Both the position numbers and the translations under genes were made by a program. A stretch of DNA of 64,000 nt from Microbacterium luticocti DSM 19459 (GTDB lineage: Bacteria > Actinomycetota > Actinomycetes > Actinomycetales > Microbacteriaceae), in the NCBI RefSeq assembly GCF_000422405.1, contig NZ_AULS01000002.1, positions 124,001 through 188,000 on the forward strand, given 5' to 3'. This document shows positions 15,035-24,293 of the stretch, one piece after another; the first letter of the stretch is position 1; each line of letters starts with the position of its first letter. The notes below the pieces were generated by a model. The model had not been told where the DNA came from. It was given only the letters and a program-made list of their open reading frames with translations, and did no database searches.

Positions 15035-17923
15035 ATGGCCTTCACCGCGACATCGTCGGCCACGGCCGCCCGCATGGTCGGGCGTGACGAAGAGCTCGCG
15101 CGCCTCGACGCGCTGTTCGAGCGCGCCCGGGGCGGCCAACCGACGGCCGTGGTGGTCGCCGGCGAGGCCGGAATGGGCAAGTCGCGCCTCATCCGCGAGT
15201 TCACCGCATCCGTCGCCGACCGCGCCGATGTCGCCGCCGGCCGCGCCGTCGACCTCGGCGGCACGCCGGCGCCCTACGGCGCGGTGCTCGGGCTGCTGCG
15301 CGCCATCGCGGCCCAGCGCGGCACCGAAGAGCTCTGGCGCGCCGCCGGCCCGGGCCGCCCCGCGCTGCTGCTGCTGATGCCCGAGCTCGCCGAATCGCCC
15401 GAGATCGCCGCCTCCCCTCCCCCGCCGGACGCGCGGCCGACCCCCGAGCTCCTGCGCGAGGCGTTCGTCACGGCGGTCGAGTCGCTCGCCGAGCATCGCC
15501 CGCTCGTGCTCGTGATCGAAGACCTGCACTGGGCCGACGAGGGCACGCTCACCCTGCTGTCGTTCCTGCTGCGCGTGGTGATCCGCGGGCGGCTGCTCGT
15601 CGTGCTCGGCTGGCGCAGCGACGAGGGCCGACGCGCCGATCCGGTGCGGCTGTTCATCGGCGAGGCCGAGCGCGCCCACCTGCTCGAGCGCATCACACTC
15701 CACCGGCTCGACCGAGCCGCGGTGCGTGCGCTCGTCGCCCAGCTGGGTGGCGCCGACGACATCGAGGCCGTCGATCGGCTCGACGAACGGGCCGAAGGCA
15801 TCCCCTTCTTCGTCGAGGAGCTCGCCTGCTGCGCCGACGGTCCGCTGCCCGACACCCTGCGTGACGTGCTGCTGGCACGCTACGGGCAGTTGTGGGAGGA
15901 TGCCGCGACCGCGGTCCGCGTCATCTCCGCGTCCGACGCACCCCTCGAGCACGACACGCTCGCGGCCCTGACCGGGTTCGACGACGACCGGCTCAACGCG
16001 GCCATCCGCGAGGCGGTGGGCACCGGCATCCTCATCGTCGACGACGACCGCTACACGTTCCGGCACGCGCTGCTGCGCGAGGCCGTGCACGCCGAACTGC
16101 TGCCGGGCGAGCACGCGGCGCTCCATCGCGCCTACGCCGAGCACCTGCAGTCGCTCATGGACGCAGATCCCCGCCGCGACCTGCACGCCGCCCTCGCGCA
16201 CCACTGGCGGCACGCGCACGAACGGCGGCGCGCCCTGGTCGCCGCCCTGGCCGCCATGTTCTCGGCGAAGGACCGCTACGCGTTCTCGACGGCCGCCCGC
16301 TTCGGCCGCATGGTGCTCGAGCTGTGGGACCAGGTCGACGACGCCGAGGCCGCCGCCGGCCTGGACCGGATCACCCTCATGCTGCGCATCGCGTCGATCC
16401 TGCGCAACGCCGGCGAGAGCGAACGCGCCCTGGGAGTGGTCGACCGCGCCCTCGCCGAGGCGGCGCACACCGAGGTCGACCCCGCGCTGCACGCGCGGCT
16501 GCTGCGCGACAAGGCCGTGTACCTGATCAACGTCGGGCGTTCCGGCGCCACCGAACTGCTGGTCGACGCGCTCGCCGTCATCGACACCGGGCACGTCGAC
16601 GACCCGAACCTCAGCGCCGGCGTGATGAGCCAGCTCGCCGCCCGGCACATGGTCGCCGGTCGCGCCGCCGAAGCGATCGACATGGCCACCCGGGCGCGGG
16701 AGTTCGCCGAGCGTGCGGGTTCGAGCCTGCAGGTTTCGGTGTCGCTCAACGTGCGCGGCGCGTCCCGCACGCACGCAGGCGACGTCGCCGGCGGCCTCGA
16801 AGACTACGCTGCGGCGCGGCAGCACGCGCACGAGTCCCAGGCGCAGTTGCGCTACGACGTCAACTACTCCGACCTGCTCACCGTGCTCGGCCGCTACCAC
16901 GAGGCCTTGGCCGTGGCAGAAGAAGGACTCGCGCGCGCCCGCGCAGTCGGGCAGGCGCGCACGACGGGGTCGCTGCTGACCCAGAACATGGTGCAGCCGC
17001 TGCTCGAGCTCGGCGAGATCGCCCGCGTCGACGAGCTGCTCGCGCGCGACCTCGAGCTGCGCACCTTCCCGATGTTCCGCATGTACACCACGACCTCCCG
17101 CGCCCGTGCCCTCTGCTGGCACGGGAGGCCCGAGGCGGCGGCGGCACTGCTGCGGCAGCAGCAGTCCGCGATCGCCGAGGCGGCCACCGTCGAGCGGCAG
17201 GTCTGGTTCTACGGTGTCCACGCGCGGCTGGCGATCGCGCAGGCGTCGGGGGACCTGGATGCCGCGCGCGCGGTGCTCGGTGAGGCGATCGACGACGACG
17301 GGGAACGCACCGCGCACATCAGTCGCCTGCTGCTGGACGCCGGACCGGTGGTCGCCACGCTGCGCGCCCGCGGCGACGACGTCCGAGACCTTGTCTCCCG
17401 CGTGGACGAGGCCTGGAACGCGATCCCGGATGCTCTGCGCCCAGCCACCTGGCAGCGCGTTCTCGCCGCCTTCCTCGCCCCGGATCCGGATGCGCTCGCC
17501 CGCGCGGTCGAGAGCGCCGATGACCCCGACATGCCGGCGACCTTCCGGGTGACCACCCGGCTCGAGCACGCACGCAGCCTGGTGGTCGCGGGACGGCGAG
17601 CCGAAGCGGCATCCGTGCTCGCGCAGGCCCGCGCACACGCCGACGCCCTCGCGCACGAGCCGCTGCGACGCGACGTCGCACAGTTCGGAGCGGCGTCCGG
17701 GCTCGCCGAGGACGACGACGATCGCTGCACCGCATTGGCAGAGCTCACCGCACGCGAACGACAGGTGCTCGAGCTGCTCGCCGAGGGGCTGAGCAACGGT
17801 CAGATCGCCCAGCGCCTGTTCATCAGCGTCAAGACGGCGAGCGTGCACGTCTCCGCCATCCTGCGCAAGCTCGGCGTTGCCAGCCGCACCGAAGCCGCCG
17901 TGCTCGCCGCCCGAAAGGGGTGA
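15035..17923 (+). CDS. Large LuxR-family transcriptional regulator with AAA ATPase (LAL-type)
   Basis: 962-residue LAL/MalT-like regulator. The N-terminal AAA domain has Walker A VVVAGEAGMGKSRL (about residues 40-55) and Walker B LVLVIEDLHWADEG (about 155-168). The middle 500 residues are helical TPR-like repeats. The C-terminus is a LuxR HTH: LTARERQVLELLAEGLSNGQIAQRLFISVKTASVHVSAILRKLGV. Start 15035 follows AAGG at close spacing; ATG 15074 is the alternative. It should sense an unknown ligand and activate transcription. Its neighbour is the convergent FAH-family gene, only 14 bp away, so the target is not obvious. Confidence 0.9.
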   Translation: MAFTATSSATAARMVGRDEELARLDALFERARGGQPTAVVVAGEAGMGKSRLIREFTASVADRADVAAGRAVDLGGTPAPYGAVLGLLRAIAAQRGTEELWRAAGPGRPALLLLMPELAESPEIAASPPPPDARPTPELLREAFVTAVESLAEHRPLVLVIEDLHWADEGTLTLLSFLLRVVIRGRLLVVLGWRSDEGRRADPVRLFIGEAERAHLLERITLHRLDRAAVRALVAQLGGADDIEAVDRLDERAEGIPFFVEELACCADGPLPDTLRDVLLARYGQLWEDAATAVRVISASDAPLEHDTLAALTGFDDDRLNAAIREAVGTGILIVDDDRYTFRHALLREAVHAELLPGEHAALHRAYAEHLQSLMDADPRRDLHAALAHHWRHAHERRRALVAALAAMFSAKDRYAFSTAARFGRMVLELWDQVDDAEAAAGLDRITLMLRIASILRNAGESERALGVVDRALAEAAHTEVDPALHARLLRDKAVYLINVGRSGATELLVDALAVIDTGHVDDPNLSAGVMSQLAARHMVAGRAAEAIDMATRAREFAERAGSSLQVSVSLNVRGASRTHAGDVAGGLEDYAAARQHAHESQAQLRYDVNYSDLLTVLGRYHEALAVAEEGLARARAVGQARTTGSLLTQNMVQPLLELGEIARVDELLARDLELRTFPMFRMYTTTSRARALCWHGRPEAAAALLRQQQSAIAEAATVERQVWFYGVHARLAIAQASGDLDAARAVLGEAIDDDGERTAHISRLLLDAGPVVATLRARGDDVRDLVSRVDEAWNAIPDALRPATWQRVLAAFLAPDPDALARAVESADDPDMPATFRVTTRLEHARSLVVAGRRAEAASVLAQARAHADALAHEPLRRDVAQFGAASGLAEDDDDRCTALAELTARERQVLELLAEGLSNGQIAQRLFISVKTASVHVSAILRKLGVASRTEAAVLAARKG

Positions 17924-17937
17924 CGCCGCCGCGGCCG

Positions 17938-18798
17938 TCAGGCGTGGAAGCGCTGCACGATCGTGCCGATCCCCTCGATCTCGGTGGTCAGCGTCTCGCC
18001 GTCCCGCAGGTAGCGCTTCGGATCCATCCCCATGCCGACTCCGGGCGGGGTGCCGGTGAACACCAGGTCGCCGGGCAGCAGCTCGAGCGTCTGCGACAGC
18101 CGCGCCACCAGGTCGGTGACGTCGAAGATCAGCTGGTCGGTCGACCCGTCCTGCACCCGGGTGCGGGTGCCGTCGGCCGCGGTGATGGTCGTCGAGACCG
18201 CCAGTCGATCGGGGTCGGCGAACTCGTCGAGGGTGACGAGCACGGGCCCGGTGGGGGCGAAGTTCTGGTACGACTTGCCCATGCTGAACTGCGCCGGCGT
18301 GCCCTGCCACTGCACGGTGCGCTCGGAGAGATCCTGCCCGACGGTGTACCCGGCGATCCGCGAGCGCACCTCGGCGCGCGGGATGTCGCGGCCGCCCCGG
18401 CCGATCACGACCACCAGTTCGGCCTCCCAGTCGACGGTGTCGCCGGGCAGCAGCACGTCGACGTCGGGACCGGCCACCGACGACGGGAACTTGGTGAACA
18501 CGACCGGCACCTCGGGCAGCGGCAGCCCCGACTCGGCGGCGTGGTCGGCGTAGTTCAGCCCGACGCCGATCACCTGCGGCGGCCGCGGCGACGGGGCGCC
18601 CAGGTCGGCGGGTGCGAACGCGACGGCCTCCGGGTGCCCGGCCACGTCGACCGTGGCCGCCCAGGCGGCGAAGTCGTCCCAGACGCCGTAGACGGCCGCC
18701 GGGTCCGGGTCGAACCGTCCGGCGCTGGCGCCGGCCACGTCCAGAGCCCGGTCCTCGGCCACCAGTACGAGGCGTCCGGCGAGATTCCCGATGCGCAT
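17938..18798 (-). CDS. Fumarylacetoacetate hydrolase (FAH) family protein
   Basis: 286-residue FAH-fold enzyme, last gene of the leftward aromatic-type operon. Visible motifs are VIGVGLNYADHAAESG, VFTKFPSSVAGP, the metal-binding WEAELVVVIGRGGRDIP (E-x-E type) and GDLVFTGTPPGVGMGMDP. Members hydrolyse or isomerise ring-cleavage products (fumarylpyruvate, 2-hydroxyhepta-2,4-dienedioate) or decarboxylate oxaloacetate. Next to a hydroxylase and an extradiol dioxygenase, a role on the meta-cleavage product is likely. ATG 18798 has AAAGGA upstream; 20-bp gap to the hydroxylase gene. Confidence 0.9.
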   Translation of the reverse strand: MRIGNLAGRLVLVAEDRALDVAGASAGRFDPDPAAVYGVWDDFAAWAATVDVAGHPEAVAFAPADLGAPSPRPPQVIGVGLNYADHAAESGLPLPEVPVVFTKFPSSVAGPDVDVLLPGDTVDWEAELVVVIGRGGRDIPRAEVRSRIAGYTVGQDLSERTVQWQGTPAQFSMGKSYQNFAPTGPVLVTLDEFADPDRLAVSTTITAADGTRTRVQDGSTDQLIFDVTDLVARLSQTLELLPGDLVFTGTPPGVGMGMDPKRYLRDGETLTTEIEGIGTIVQRFHA

Positions 18799-18817
18799 GA
18801 TCGTCCTTTCTGAGGGG

Positions 18818-20413
18818 TCACGACGCCGCGGCGGCGCGTGACGGAATGGAAGGGAAGCCGCGGACCGCGGCATCCAGGGCAGTGCCCGCGTCGTCGGCGG
18901 CGCCGCCGATCCACGCGATGTGCTGATCGGGGCGCACCAGCACGAGGCGATCCCCCGCGACGGGCGCGAAGCCGTGCACGACCGGGTCGACGACACGCAA
19001 CGGGATGCCGCGGGCCTGCGCCGCCTGCGCCCACTCGGGCCCCGCGGGGCCAAGCACCGTGAACTCGGGTCCGAGCAGGTCGAACAGCGAGTCGCCGGCG
19101 GCGTTGCGATCGTGCGGCAGGCGGTTGCCGGGCGCGGCGATCGGCACGTACTCGCGGGTGCTGGGGGCCTGGGCCGCGGCATCCGGCCCGTACCCGTAGC
19201 CGAGCACCAGGCCGAGTGCGTGGAACTCGTCGCGCTTGGTGGCCTGGATCGTCTGCGCGGCGGCCGCGCGGGCCGCCTCTCCCTCGGGACCGTCGGCCAT
19301 CAGCGCGGGCGAGGTGAGGTCGATGGAGAGGTTGCGCATGTTCGTCGCCGCCAGATCGATGGTCTGCTGCGCGATCGGCCGGCGCTCGTCCTCGTAGCTG
19401 TCGAGCAGAGCGGCGGGCGCCCAGCCGTGCAGCACGGCGGCGAGCTTGAACGCGAGGTTGACGGCATCACCGACCCCGGTGTTGAAGCCGTGCCCGCCCC
19501 ACGGCGGGTTCTGGTGCGCGGCGTCGCCGACCAGGTACGCGCGGCCCGACCCGTACGAGTCGGCCAGCAGCAGCCGCGCCTGCCACGGGTCGGTGGCGAG
19601 CACCTCGACGTCGACGTCGGCGCCGACCAGTCCCCGCACCAGGGCGGCCGCCTCGGCCTCGTCGGCGATCGACTCGGTGCCGGTGGCGATGGCCCACCAG
19701 GTGCCGTCGAGATCGAGCGGCCCGACCACGCCGGGAGCGGCCGGGTTCAGCACCCAGTGGTGGATCGCGGGCGGCACCAGTTCGGCGAGCCGGCGCGAGC
19801 GGAACGTGATGTTGACGTTCGGGCGCCCTCCGGCGGCACCGACGTAGCGGGCGCCGAGCGCGGCGCGCACCACGCTGTGCGATCCGTCGGCGCCCACCAC
19901 GTAGTCGGCGGTGACGACGGATGCCTCACCCGCAGCATCCGTCGTCGTCACCCGGGGGCGCGGGCCCGACAGGTCCACGGCGGTGACGCGGCTGCCGAAG
20001 CGGGTCGTCACCAGCGGCTGCCGCCCGATCAGCGCACGCAGCGCCTCTTCGACGACGGGCTGGGTCACCTGCTGCGCCGCCTCGGCGGTGAGGTCGGAGC
20101 CGACCAGCTCGAGCCCGAGCACCCCGGTGAACCGGGTGATCTCGGTGCCGGCGGCGGTGGTGCAGAACCGCACGTCCTGCGACCACGAGACCGGCAGCGG
20201 GGCGCGGCGGCGGATCTCGTCGGCCGCGCCGATGCGTCGGAACAGCTCCATGGTGCGCGCCGAGGTCGTCTTCGCACGCGGCCGGGAGTGTTCGACGCTC
20301 TCACGCGGTTCGACGATCAGCGACGCGACGCCGTGGTGGGCGAGCTCGAGCGCGGTGGTCAGTCCGACCGGGCCGCCGCCCACCACGACGACCGGGACGT
20401 CGGGGCCGGTCAC
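18818..20413 (-). CDS. FAD-dependent aromatic hydroxylase (PHBH/MhpA-like)
   Basis: 531-residue class A flavoprotein monooxygenase. The Rossmann FAD motif VVVVGGGPVGLTTALELAHHG lies at the N-terminus. YVVGADGSHSVVR is the DG motif, and GRAYLVGDAAHQNPPWGGHGFNTGVGDAVNLAFKL is the GD/FAD-ribityl motif. The thioredoxin-like C-terminal domain matches phenol/resorcinol-type hydroxylases. It likely ortho-hydroxylates a phenolic substrate to a catechol for the adjacent dioxygenase. Start: GTG 20413 overlaps the dioxygenase TGA (GTGA) and has GAGG at suitable spacing; GTG 20416 is the alternative. Confidence 0.9.
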   Translation of the reverse strand: MTGPDVPVVVVGGGPVGLTTALELAHHGVASLIVEPRESVEHSRPRAKTTSARTMELFRRIGAADEIRRRAPLPVSWSQDVRFCTTAAGTEITRFTGVLGLELVGSDLTAEAAQQVTQPVVEEALRALIGRQPLVTTRFGSRVTAVDLSGPRPRVTTTDAAGEASVVTADYVVGADGSHSVVRAALGARYVGAAGGRPNVNITFRSRRLAELVPPAIHHWVLNPAAPGVVGPLDLDGTWWAIATGTESIADEAEAAALVRGLVGADVDVEVLATDPWQARLLLADSYGSGRAYLVGDAAHQNPPWGGHGFNTGVGDAVNLAFKLAAVLHGWAPAALLDSYEDERRPIAQQTIDLAATNMRNLSIDLTSPALMADGPEGEAARAAAAQTIQATKRDEFHALGLVLGYGYGPDAAAQAPSTREYVPIAAPGNRLPHDRNAAGDSLFDLLGPEFTVLGPAGPEWAQAAQARGIPLRVVDPVVHGFAPVAGDRLVLVRPDQHIAWIGGAADDAGTALDAAVRGFPSIPSRAAAAS

Positions 20414-21021
20414 CACACCTCGGGCAGGAAGATGTCTTCGGGGATGTGCTCGGGCAGGTACTCCCCCGCCCGGGCGCGCTCGTGGATCTCCTGGAACGAC
20501 AACCCCGCCTCACGTGCGGCGACCAGCTTCTCGGGATCGAAATACGTGCCGATCGGGTTGCGGGCGAAATCCAGCGAGTTCGCGATCCACTCGCTCGAAT
20601 CGGCCCAGTCGCCGAACCCGTCCACCTGGATCTCCACACCGTTCCCGTCCGGGTCCTGGTAGTACACCGACATCGTGATCCCATGATCCAAGGTCAGCCA
20701 CGGCAGGATGTCGTGGTTGCGCAGCCGGATGTAGTTGTTCAGCCACATGTCGAACGTGCCGAACTCGAACGCGGTGTGGTGGATGCCGGTCTCGTGTCCC
20801 TTGTCGGTCGGGTGCTTCAGACCGGGAGGGGACAGCAGCGCGATCCGGTGGTTGGCCTCGTCGTTGGTCAGCCACGACGCCTCATCGCTCTGGAACACCG
20901 GCCGCAGTCCGCACACCAATCCGTACCACTCCACCATCTGCTTCATCCGCAGCGTCGTGAACGTGGTGTGGTGCAGCTTCGGCGGGTTCGCCGGCCAATG
21001 CGTCGCCTGGTTGTCGGGCAT
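20410..21021 (-). CDS. Extradiol ring-cleavage dioxygenase, single-domain VOC type
   Basis: 203-residue vicinal-oxygen-chelate protein. The iron ligands are visible as LHHTTF (first His), GIHHTAFEF (second His) and NGVEIQVDGF (Glu). The VYYQDPDGNGVEIQVD signature is typical. It is about two-thirds the length of two-domain BphC enzymes and resembles the small single-domain catecholic dioxygenases. It should meta-cleave the catechol made by the downstream-encoded hydroxylase. ATG 21021 is preceded by AAGGAGAG. Overlapped by the hydroxylase start. Confidence 0.88.
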   Translation of the reverse strand: MPDNQATHWPANPPKLHHTTFTTLRMKQMVEWYGLVCGLRPVFQSDEASWLTNDEANHRIALLSPPGLKHPTDKGHETGIHHTAFEFGTFDMWLNNYIRLRNHDILPWLTLDHGITMSVYYQDPDGNGVEIQVDGFGDWADSSEWIANSLDFARNPIGTYFDPEKLVAAREAGLSFQEIHERARAGEYLPEHIPEDIFLPEVW

Positions 21022-21056
21022 GTTCTCTCTCCTTCGAGACTCGGTGGGATGGGTTC

Positions 21057-23399
21057 TCAGTGTGCGGGTGACGCGTCGACGAGGTCGAGCGCCGCCGCGA
21101 CCTGGGCGTCGGGGCCGATGCCGTGCAGCCGGTACAGCTCCTGGAGCGTACCGGTCTGCCCGAACTCGGTGACCCCGAGGTTGACGCTGCGCACACCGCG
21201 CACGGCGGCGAGGAATGCGAGCGTGTGCGGGTGTCCGTCGAGCACGGTGATCAACGGCCTCGCCCGTTCGGCGGGGAGCAGCTGGTCGAGGATCCACGGG
21301 TCGCCGTCGCCGTGCCCGCCGCGGGCGCGCACGGCCCGGTACAGCCGGTCGGCGCTGGTGACGCAGACCACGTCGGCGGCGACGCCGAGTCCGGCGAGCC
21401 GGTCGGCCGCGGCGAGCACCTCGGGCATCAGCGCGCCCATGCCGACCAGCGTCACCTGCGGCTCTGCGACGCGGCGCAGCACATAGCCGCCGGCGACGAC
21501 CTGCCGACGCCGGCGCTCACGGGCCGCCGGATCGGCGGGCACCGCCGCAAGGGTCTGGTCGATGACCCGGGACGTGAGGCGCAAGTAGCTGGACGATCCG
21601 TCAGGCCGGCCCAGGCGCGACAGCGCGTCGAGCATGCACCACTCGAAGTCCTGCACGAACGCGGGCTCGAACCCCACGACGCCCGGCTGCTCGATGCCGA
21701 TCGACGGCGTGATGATCGACTGGTGCGCACCGCCCTCGGCGGCGAGGGTGACGCCCGACGGCGTGCCGATGAGGATCGACTGGCCTCCCGCGTAGACCCC
21801 GAACGACCAGGGCTCGAGCGCCCGGGTGACGAACGGGTCGTAGAGCGTGCCGATCGGCAGCAGCGGCTCGCCCCACCGGCTCCAGGTGGCGCCGAGCTCG
21901 CCGAGCAGCGACACCAGGTTCACCTCGGCGATGCCGAGTTCGATGTGCTGCCCGTTCGGGCCCTCGCTCCAGTGCAGGATGGTCTCGGCGTCGTCGGCGA
22001 ACCAGTCCCGCCGCTCGGCCGACGACCAGACGCCGACCTTGTTGACCCAGCCGCCGAGATTGGTGGAGGATGCCACGTCCGGCGCGACGGTCACGACCCG
22101 CCGGGCGGCGTCGGGCGCGAGCCGGGTGAGATCCAGCAGCAGTCGCCCCAGCGCCTGCTGGGTGGAGCTGTGGCCCTTGACCTCGCGGCCGAAGTCCGCC
22201 GGCACCGCCGGAGGCGCGGCATCCGGCACCGGGTCGCGCCGCAGCCGGGCGGCCGTCAGCGCGCACAGCCGGGCCTCGTCGGAGCCGGCCGGGAAGGGTC
22301 GCCAGGGGTCGTCGACGCTCTCGCCGAGCGCGGCGGCGACCTCGGCCAGCTGCGCGGGGGTGAGCAGATTGGAGTGGTTCTGCGGGTGGCCGGCGTTGGG
22401 CAGCCCGTTGCCCTTGATGGTGTAGGCGAAGATCACGGTGGGCCGGGTGTCGTCGATCTGCCCGAACGCGTCGACCAGGCTCGGGATGTCGTGCCCGGCA
22501 AGGCCCCGGATGACGCGGGTCACGGTGGTGTCGTCGAGGTCGTCCAGCAGCGACCGGATCGCCGCGGCGCTCTCGTCGGCGCCCGGGAGTCGGTCGCGCA
22601 GCTCGGCGGCCGAGCAGCGCAGCAGCCGCTGGTATTCCGGGTTCGACATCCCGTCGATGCGAGCCTTGAGGTGCTCGCCCCCGGGACGTCGGAACAGCTC
22701 GTTGAGCAGGTGCCCGTACTTGAGCGTGATGACCTGCCATCCGGCGGCGGCGAACATCCCCTGCAGCCGGGTGGCCGAGATGTTGGGCACGACCCGGTCG
22801 AGCGACTGGCGGTTGAAGTCGACGATCCACACGATCTCGCCGAGGTCGCTCACGGTCTGGTCGAGCACGGCCTCCCACACGGCGCCCTCGTCGAGCTCGG
22901 CATCGCCGACCAGGCTGTACTGCCGGCCGCGGCTGCGGGGGGCGCCGGCGGTGTCGGCGGCGTACCGGCGCGCGATGGCGCCCCACACCGGGGCGGTGGC
23001 GCCGATGCCGACCGATCCGGTGGAGTAGTCGACGGTGTCGGGGTCCTTCGAGCGGCTCGGATAGCTCTGCAGGCCGTGGAACGCGCGCAGCGTGCCGAGC
23101 TGATCCGGCGTCAACTCGCCGAGCAGGTGGGAGATCGCGTGCAGCACGGGCGAGGCGTGCGGCTTGACCGAGACCCGGTCGTCGGCGGTGAGGGTGGTGA
23201 ACCAGAGCGCGGTCATGATGGTGGCGATCGAGGCGCTGGACGCCTGGTGGCCGCCGACCTTGAGCCCGTCCGGGTCCTTGCGCAGTGGGCCGTTGGCGGC
23301 ATCGATGATCGCGGTGGACAGCCACAGCACCTTGCGCTCGATGGCCTCGAGCGTGCGCTGCTCGGCCGAGATCGGCGTGCGGCTCGCCACGGCATCCAT
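21057..23399 (-). CDS. TPP-dependent pyruvate dehydrogenase E1/transketolase-like enzyme
   Basis: 780-residue single-chain thiamine-diphosphate enzyme resembling homodimeric AceE. GGHQASSASIATIMTALWF and KPHASPVLHA are substrate-channel His motifs. GDAELDEGAVWEAV...LGEIVWIVDFNRQSLDRVVPN is the Mg-TPP motif (GDxELDEG-x-N). The second half carries GIAEVNLVSLLGELGATW and IGTPSGVTLAAEGGAHQS of the Pyr and C-terminal transketolase folds. First gene of the leftward operon, with AAGGAG before ATG 23399. It probably decarboxylates a 2-oxo acid from ring cleavage, or acts as a ketolase. No E2/E3 partner is nearby, so an independent reaction is possible. Confidence 0.85.
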   Translation of the reverse strand: MDAVASRTPISAEQRTLEAIERKVLWLSTAIIDAANGPLRKDPDGLKVGGHQASSASIATIMTALWFTTLTADDRVSVKPHASPVLHAISHLLGELTPDQLGTLRAFHGLQSYPSRSKDPDTVDYSTGSVGIGATAPVWGAIARRYAADTAGAPRSRGRQYSLVGDAELDEGAVWEAVLDQTVSDLGEIVWIVDFNRQSLDRVVPNISATRLQGMFAAAGWQVITLKYGHLLNELFRRPGGEHLKARIDGMSNPEYQRLLRCSAAELRDRLPGADESAAAIRSLLDDLDDTTVTRVIRGLAGHDIPSLVDAFGQIDDTRPTVIFAYTIKGNGLPNAGHPQNHSNLLTPAQLAEVAAALGESVDDPWRPFPAGSDEARLCALTAARLRRDPVPDAAPPAVPADFGREVKGHSSTQQALGRLLLDLTRLAPDAARRVVTVAPDVASSTNLGGWVNKVGVWSSAERRDWFADDAETILHWSEGPNGQHIELGIAEVNLVSLLGELGATWSRWGEPLLPIGTLYDPFVTRALEPWSFGVYAGGQSILIGTPSGVTLAAEGGAHQSIITPSIGIEQPGVVGFEPAFVQDFEWCMLDALSRLGRPDGSSSYLRLTSRVIDQTLAAVPADPAARERRRRQVVAGGYVLRRVAEPQVTLVGMGALMPEVLAAADRLAGLGVAADVVCVTSADRLYRAVRARGGHGDGDPWILDQLLPAERARPLITVLDGHPHTLAFLAAVRGVRSVNLGVTEFGQTGTLQELYRLHGIGPDAQVAAALDLVDASPAH

Positions 23400-23422
23400 T
23401 TCCGACTCCTTCGTCCCCACGA

Positions 23423-23442
23423 GGATATACCATATACGCTAG
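23423..23442. promoter_or_regulatory. Candidate GntR operator in divergent promoter region
   Basis: GGATATACCATATACGCTAG is an AT-rich imperfect palindrome (TATA-CCA-TATA) between the divergent TPP-enzyme and GntR genes, in an otherwise GC-rich stretch. A related GGATATATCGTAGCG occurs before the rightward NmrA operon. Confidence 0.45.
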
Positions 23443-23520
23443 CGGCGCACCGGGGCGATGTGCAAGAGTCGAGCCCGGCCCGTGGGACGATGTTCTGCGG
23501 ACACGAGCGAGGGGGCCAGG

Positions 23521-24207
23521 ATGACGGTGGACGGTCAGGTGCGGTCGGTCGCGGCCGCGAACGCCTCCGCCGTCGACCTGGTGACGGCCGAGATCCGGCG
23601 CGCCGTGCTCACCGGTGCGCTCGCGCCCGGCGCGAACTTCTCGATCCGTGACCTTGCCGCGCAACTCGGCGTCAGCCACATCCCGATCCGCGAGGCGCTG
23701 CGCCGGCTCGAGTCGCAGGGACTCATCATCCTGCGTCAGGCCCGCAGCGCCAGCGTCGCGCCCCTGACGAGCGCCGACCTGCAGGCGATCTACCGGCTGC
23801 GCTACGTCGTCGAGTTGCCGTTGGCCGGCGCCTCGGCGGGAAGGCGGACGCCCGCCCAGATCGCGCGGCTGGACGAACTGCTCGAGGGCAGCCGCCACCC
23901 CGACCCCGACATCGCCTGGCAGGCGCACTACGACTTCCACGCCGCGCTCGTGCATCCGGCCGCCAACGACTGGGACGAGCGGGTGCTCGAGACGCTTTGG
24001 ATGGCAGCCGAACGGTACACGCACCTCGTCTTCGACCCCACCCAGATCACCGAGGCCGAACGCGCCCGCCGCTACGAGACGCACCGGGTGCTGCGCGAGG
24101 CCGCCCTGGTCGAAGACCCCGACGGCATGGCGCAGGCGCTGCGGCAGCACCTGCGGGCGAACGAGGAGCGCATCCTGTCGCACATCGCGGCGCTCGAGCA
24201 TCGCTGA
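23521..24207 (+). CDS. GntR/FadR-family transcriptional regulator
   Basis: 228-residue regulator. The winged helix covers about residues 15-80: VTAEIRRAVLTGALAPGANFSIRDLAAQLGVSHIPIREALRRLESQGLIIL. The C-terminal FCD domain has the metal-binding Asp/His set DFHAALVHPAANDW and RYETHRVLREA, with QHLRANEERILSH at the end. FCD regulators bind carboxylates. ATG 23521 has GGGGGCCAGG upstream. It lies between the two operons of the catabolic region, each preceded by a GGATATA-type site, so it probably controls both. Confidence 0.9.
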   Translation: MTVDGQVRSVAAANASAVDLVTAEIRRAVLTGALAPGANFSIRDLAAQLGVSHIPIREALRRLESQGLIILRQARSASVAPLTSADLQAIYRLRYVVELPLAGASAGRRTPAQIARLDELLEGSRHPDPDIAWQAHYDFHAALVHPAANDWDERVLETLWMAAERYTHLVFDPTQITEAERARRYETHRVLREAALVEDPDGMAQALRQHLRANEERILSHIAALEHR

Positions 24208-24255
24208 CGGGCCTTCAGGGGATGCCTCTTGCGCTCGCTCCGCGGCACGCCTAGC

Positions 24256-24280
24256 ATGCAGGATATATCGTAGCGAATAG
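24256..24280 (+). promoter_or_regulatory. Second GGATATA-type site upstream of NmrA operon
   Basis: GGATATATCGTAGCG starts at 24261 and contains the palindrome GATATATC. It lies 24 bp before the NmrA ATG and resembles the site at 23423-23442 (GGATATAC, TAGCG). Binding by the GntR protein is inferred; TATATC may also act as a -10. Confidence 0.4.
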
Positions 24281-24293
24281 CGAGAGGACGTCG

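Noticed and set aside
14798..18310. 1170-codon open frame on the minus strand opposite the LuxR regulator
   Set aside because: Its translation is Arg/Gly/His-rich with no domain, while the opposite strand has clear ATPase and HTH motifs. It is a GC-rich shadow.
21123..23651. 842-codon plus-strand frame over the TPP-enzyme gene
   Set aside because: Low-complexity Gly/Arg/Asp/His translation, the mirror of a well-supported gene.
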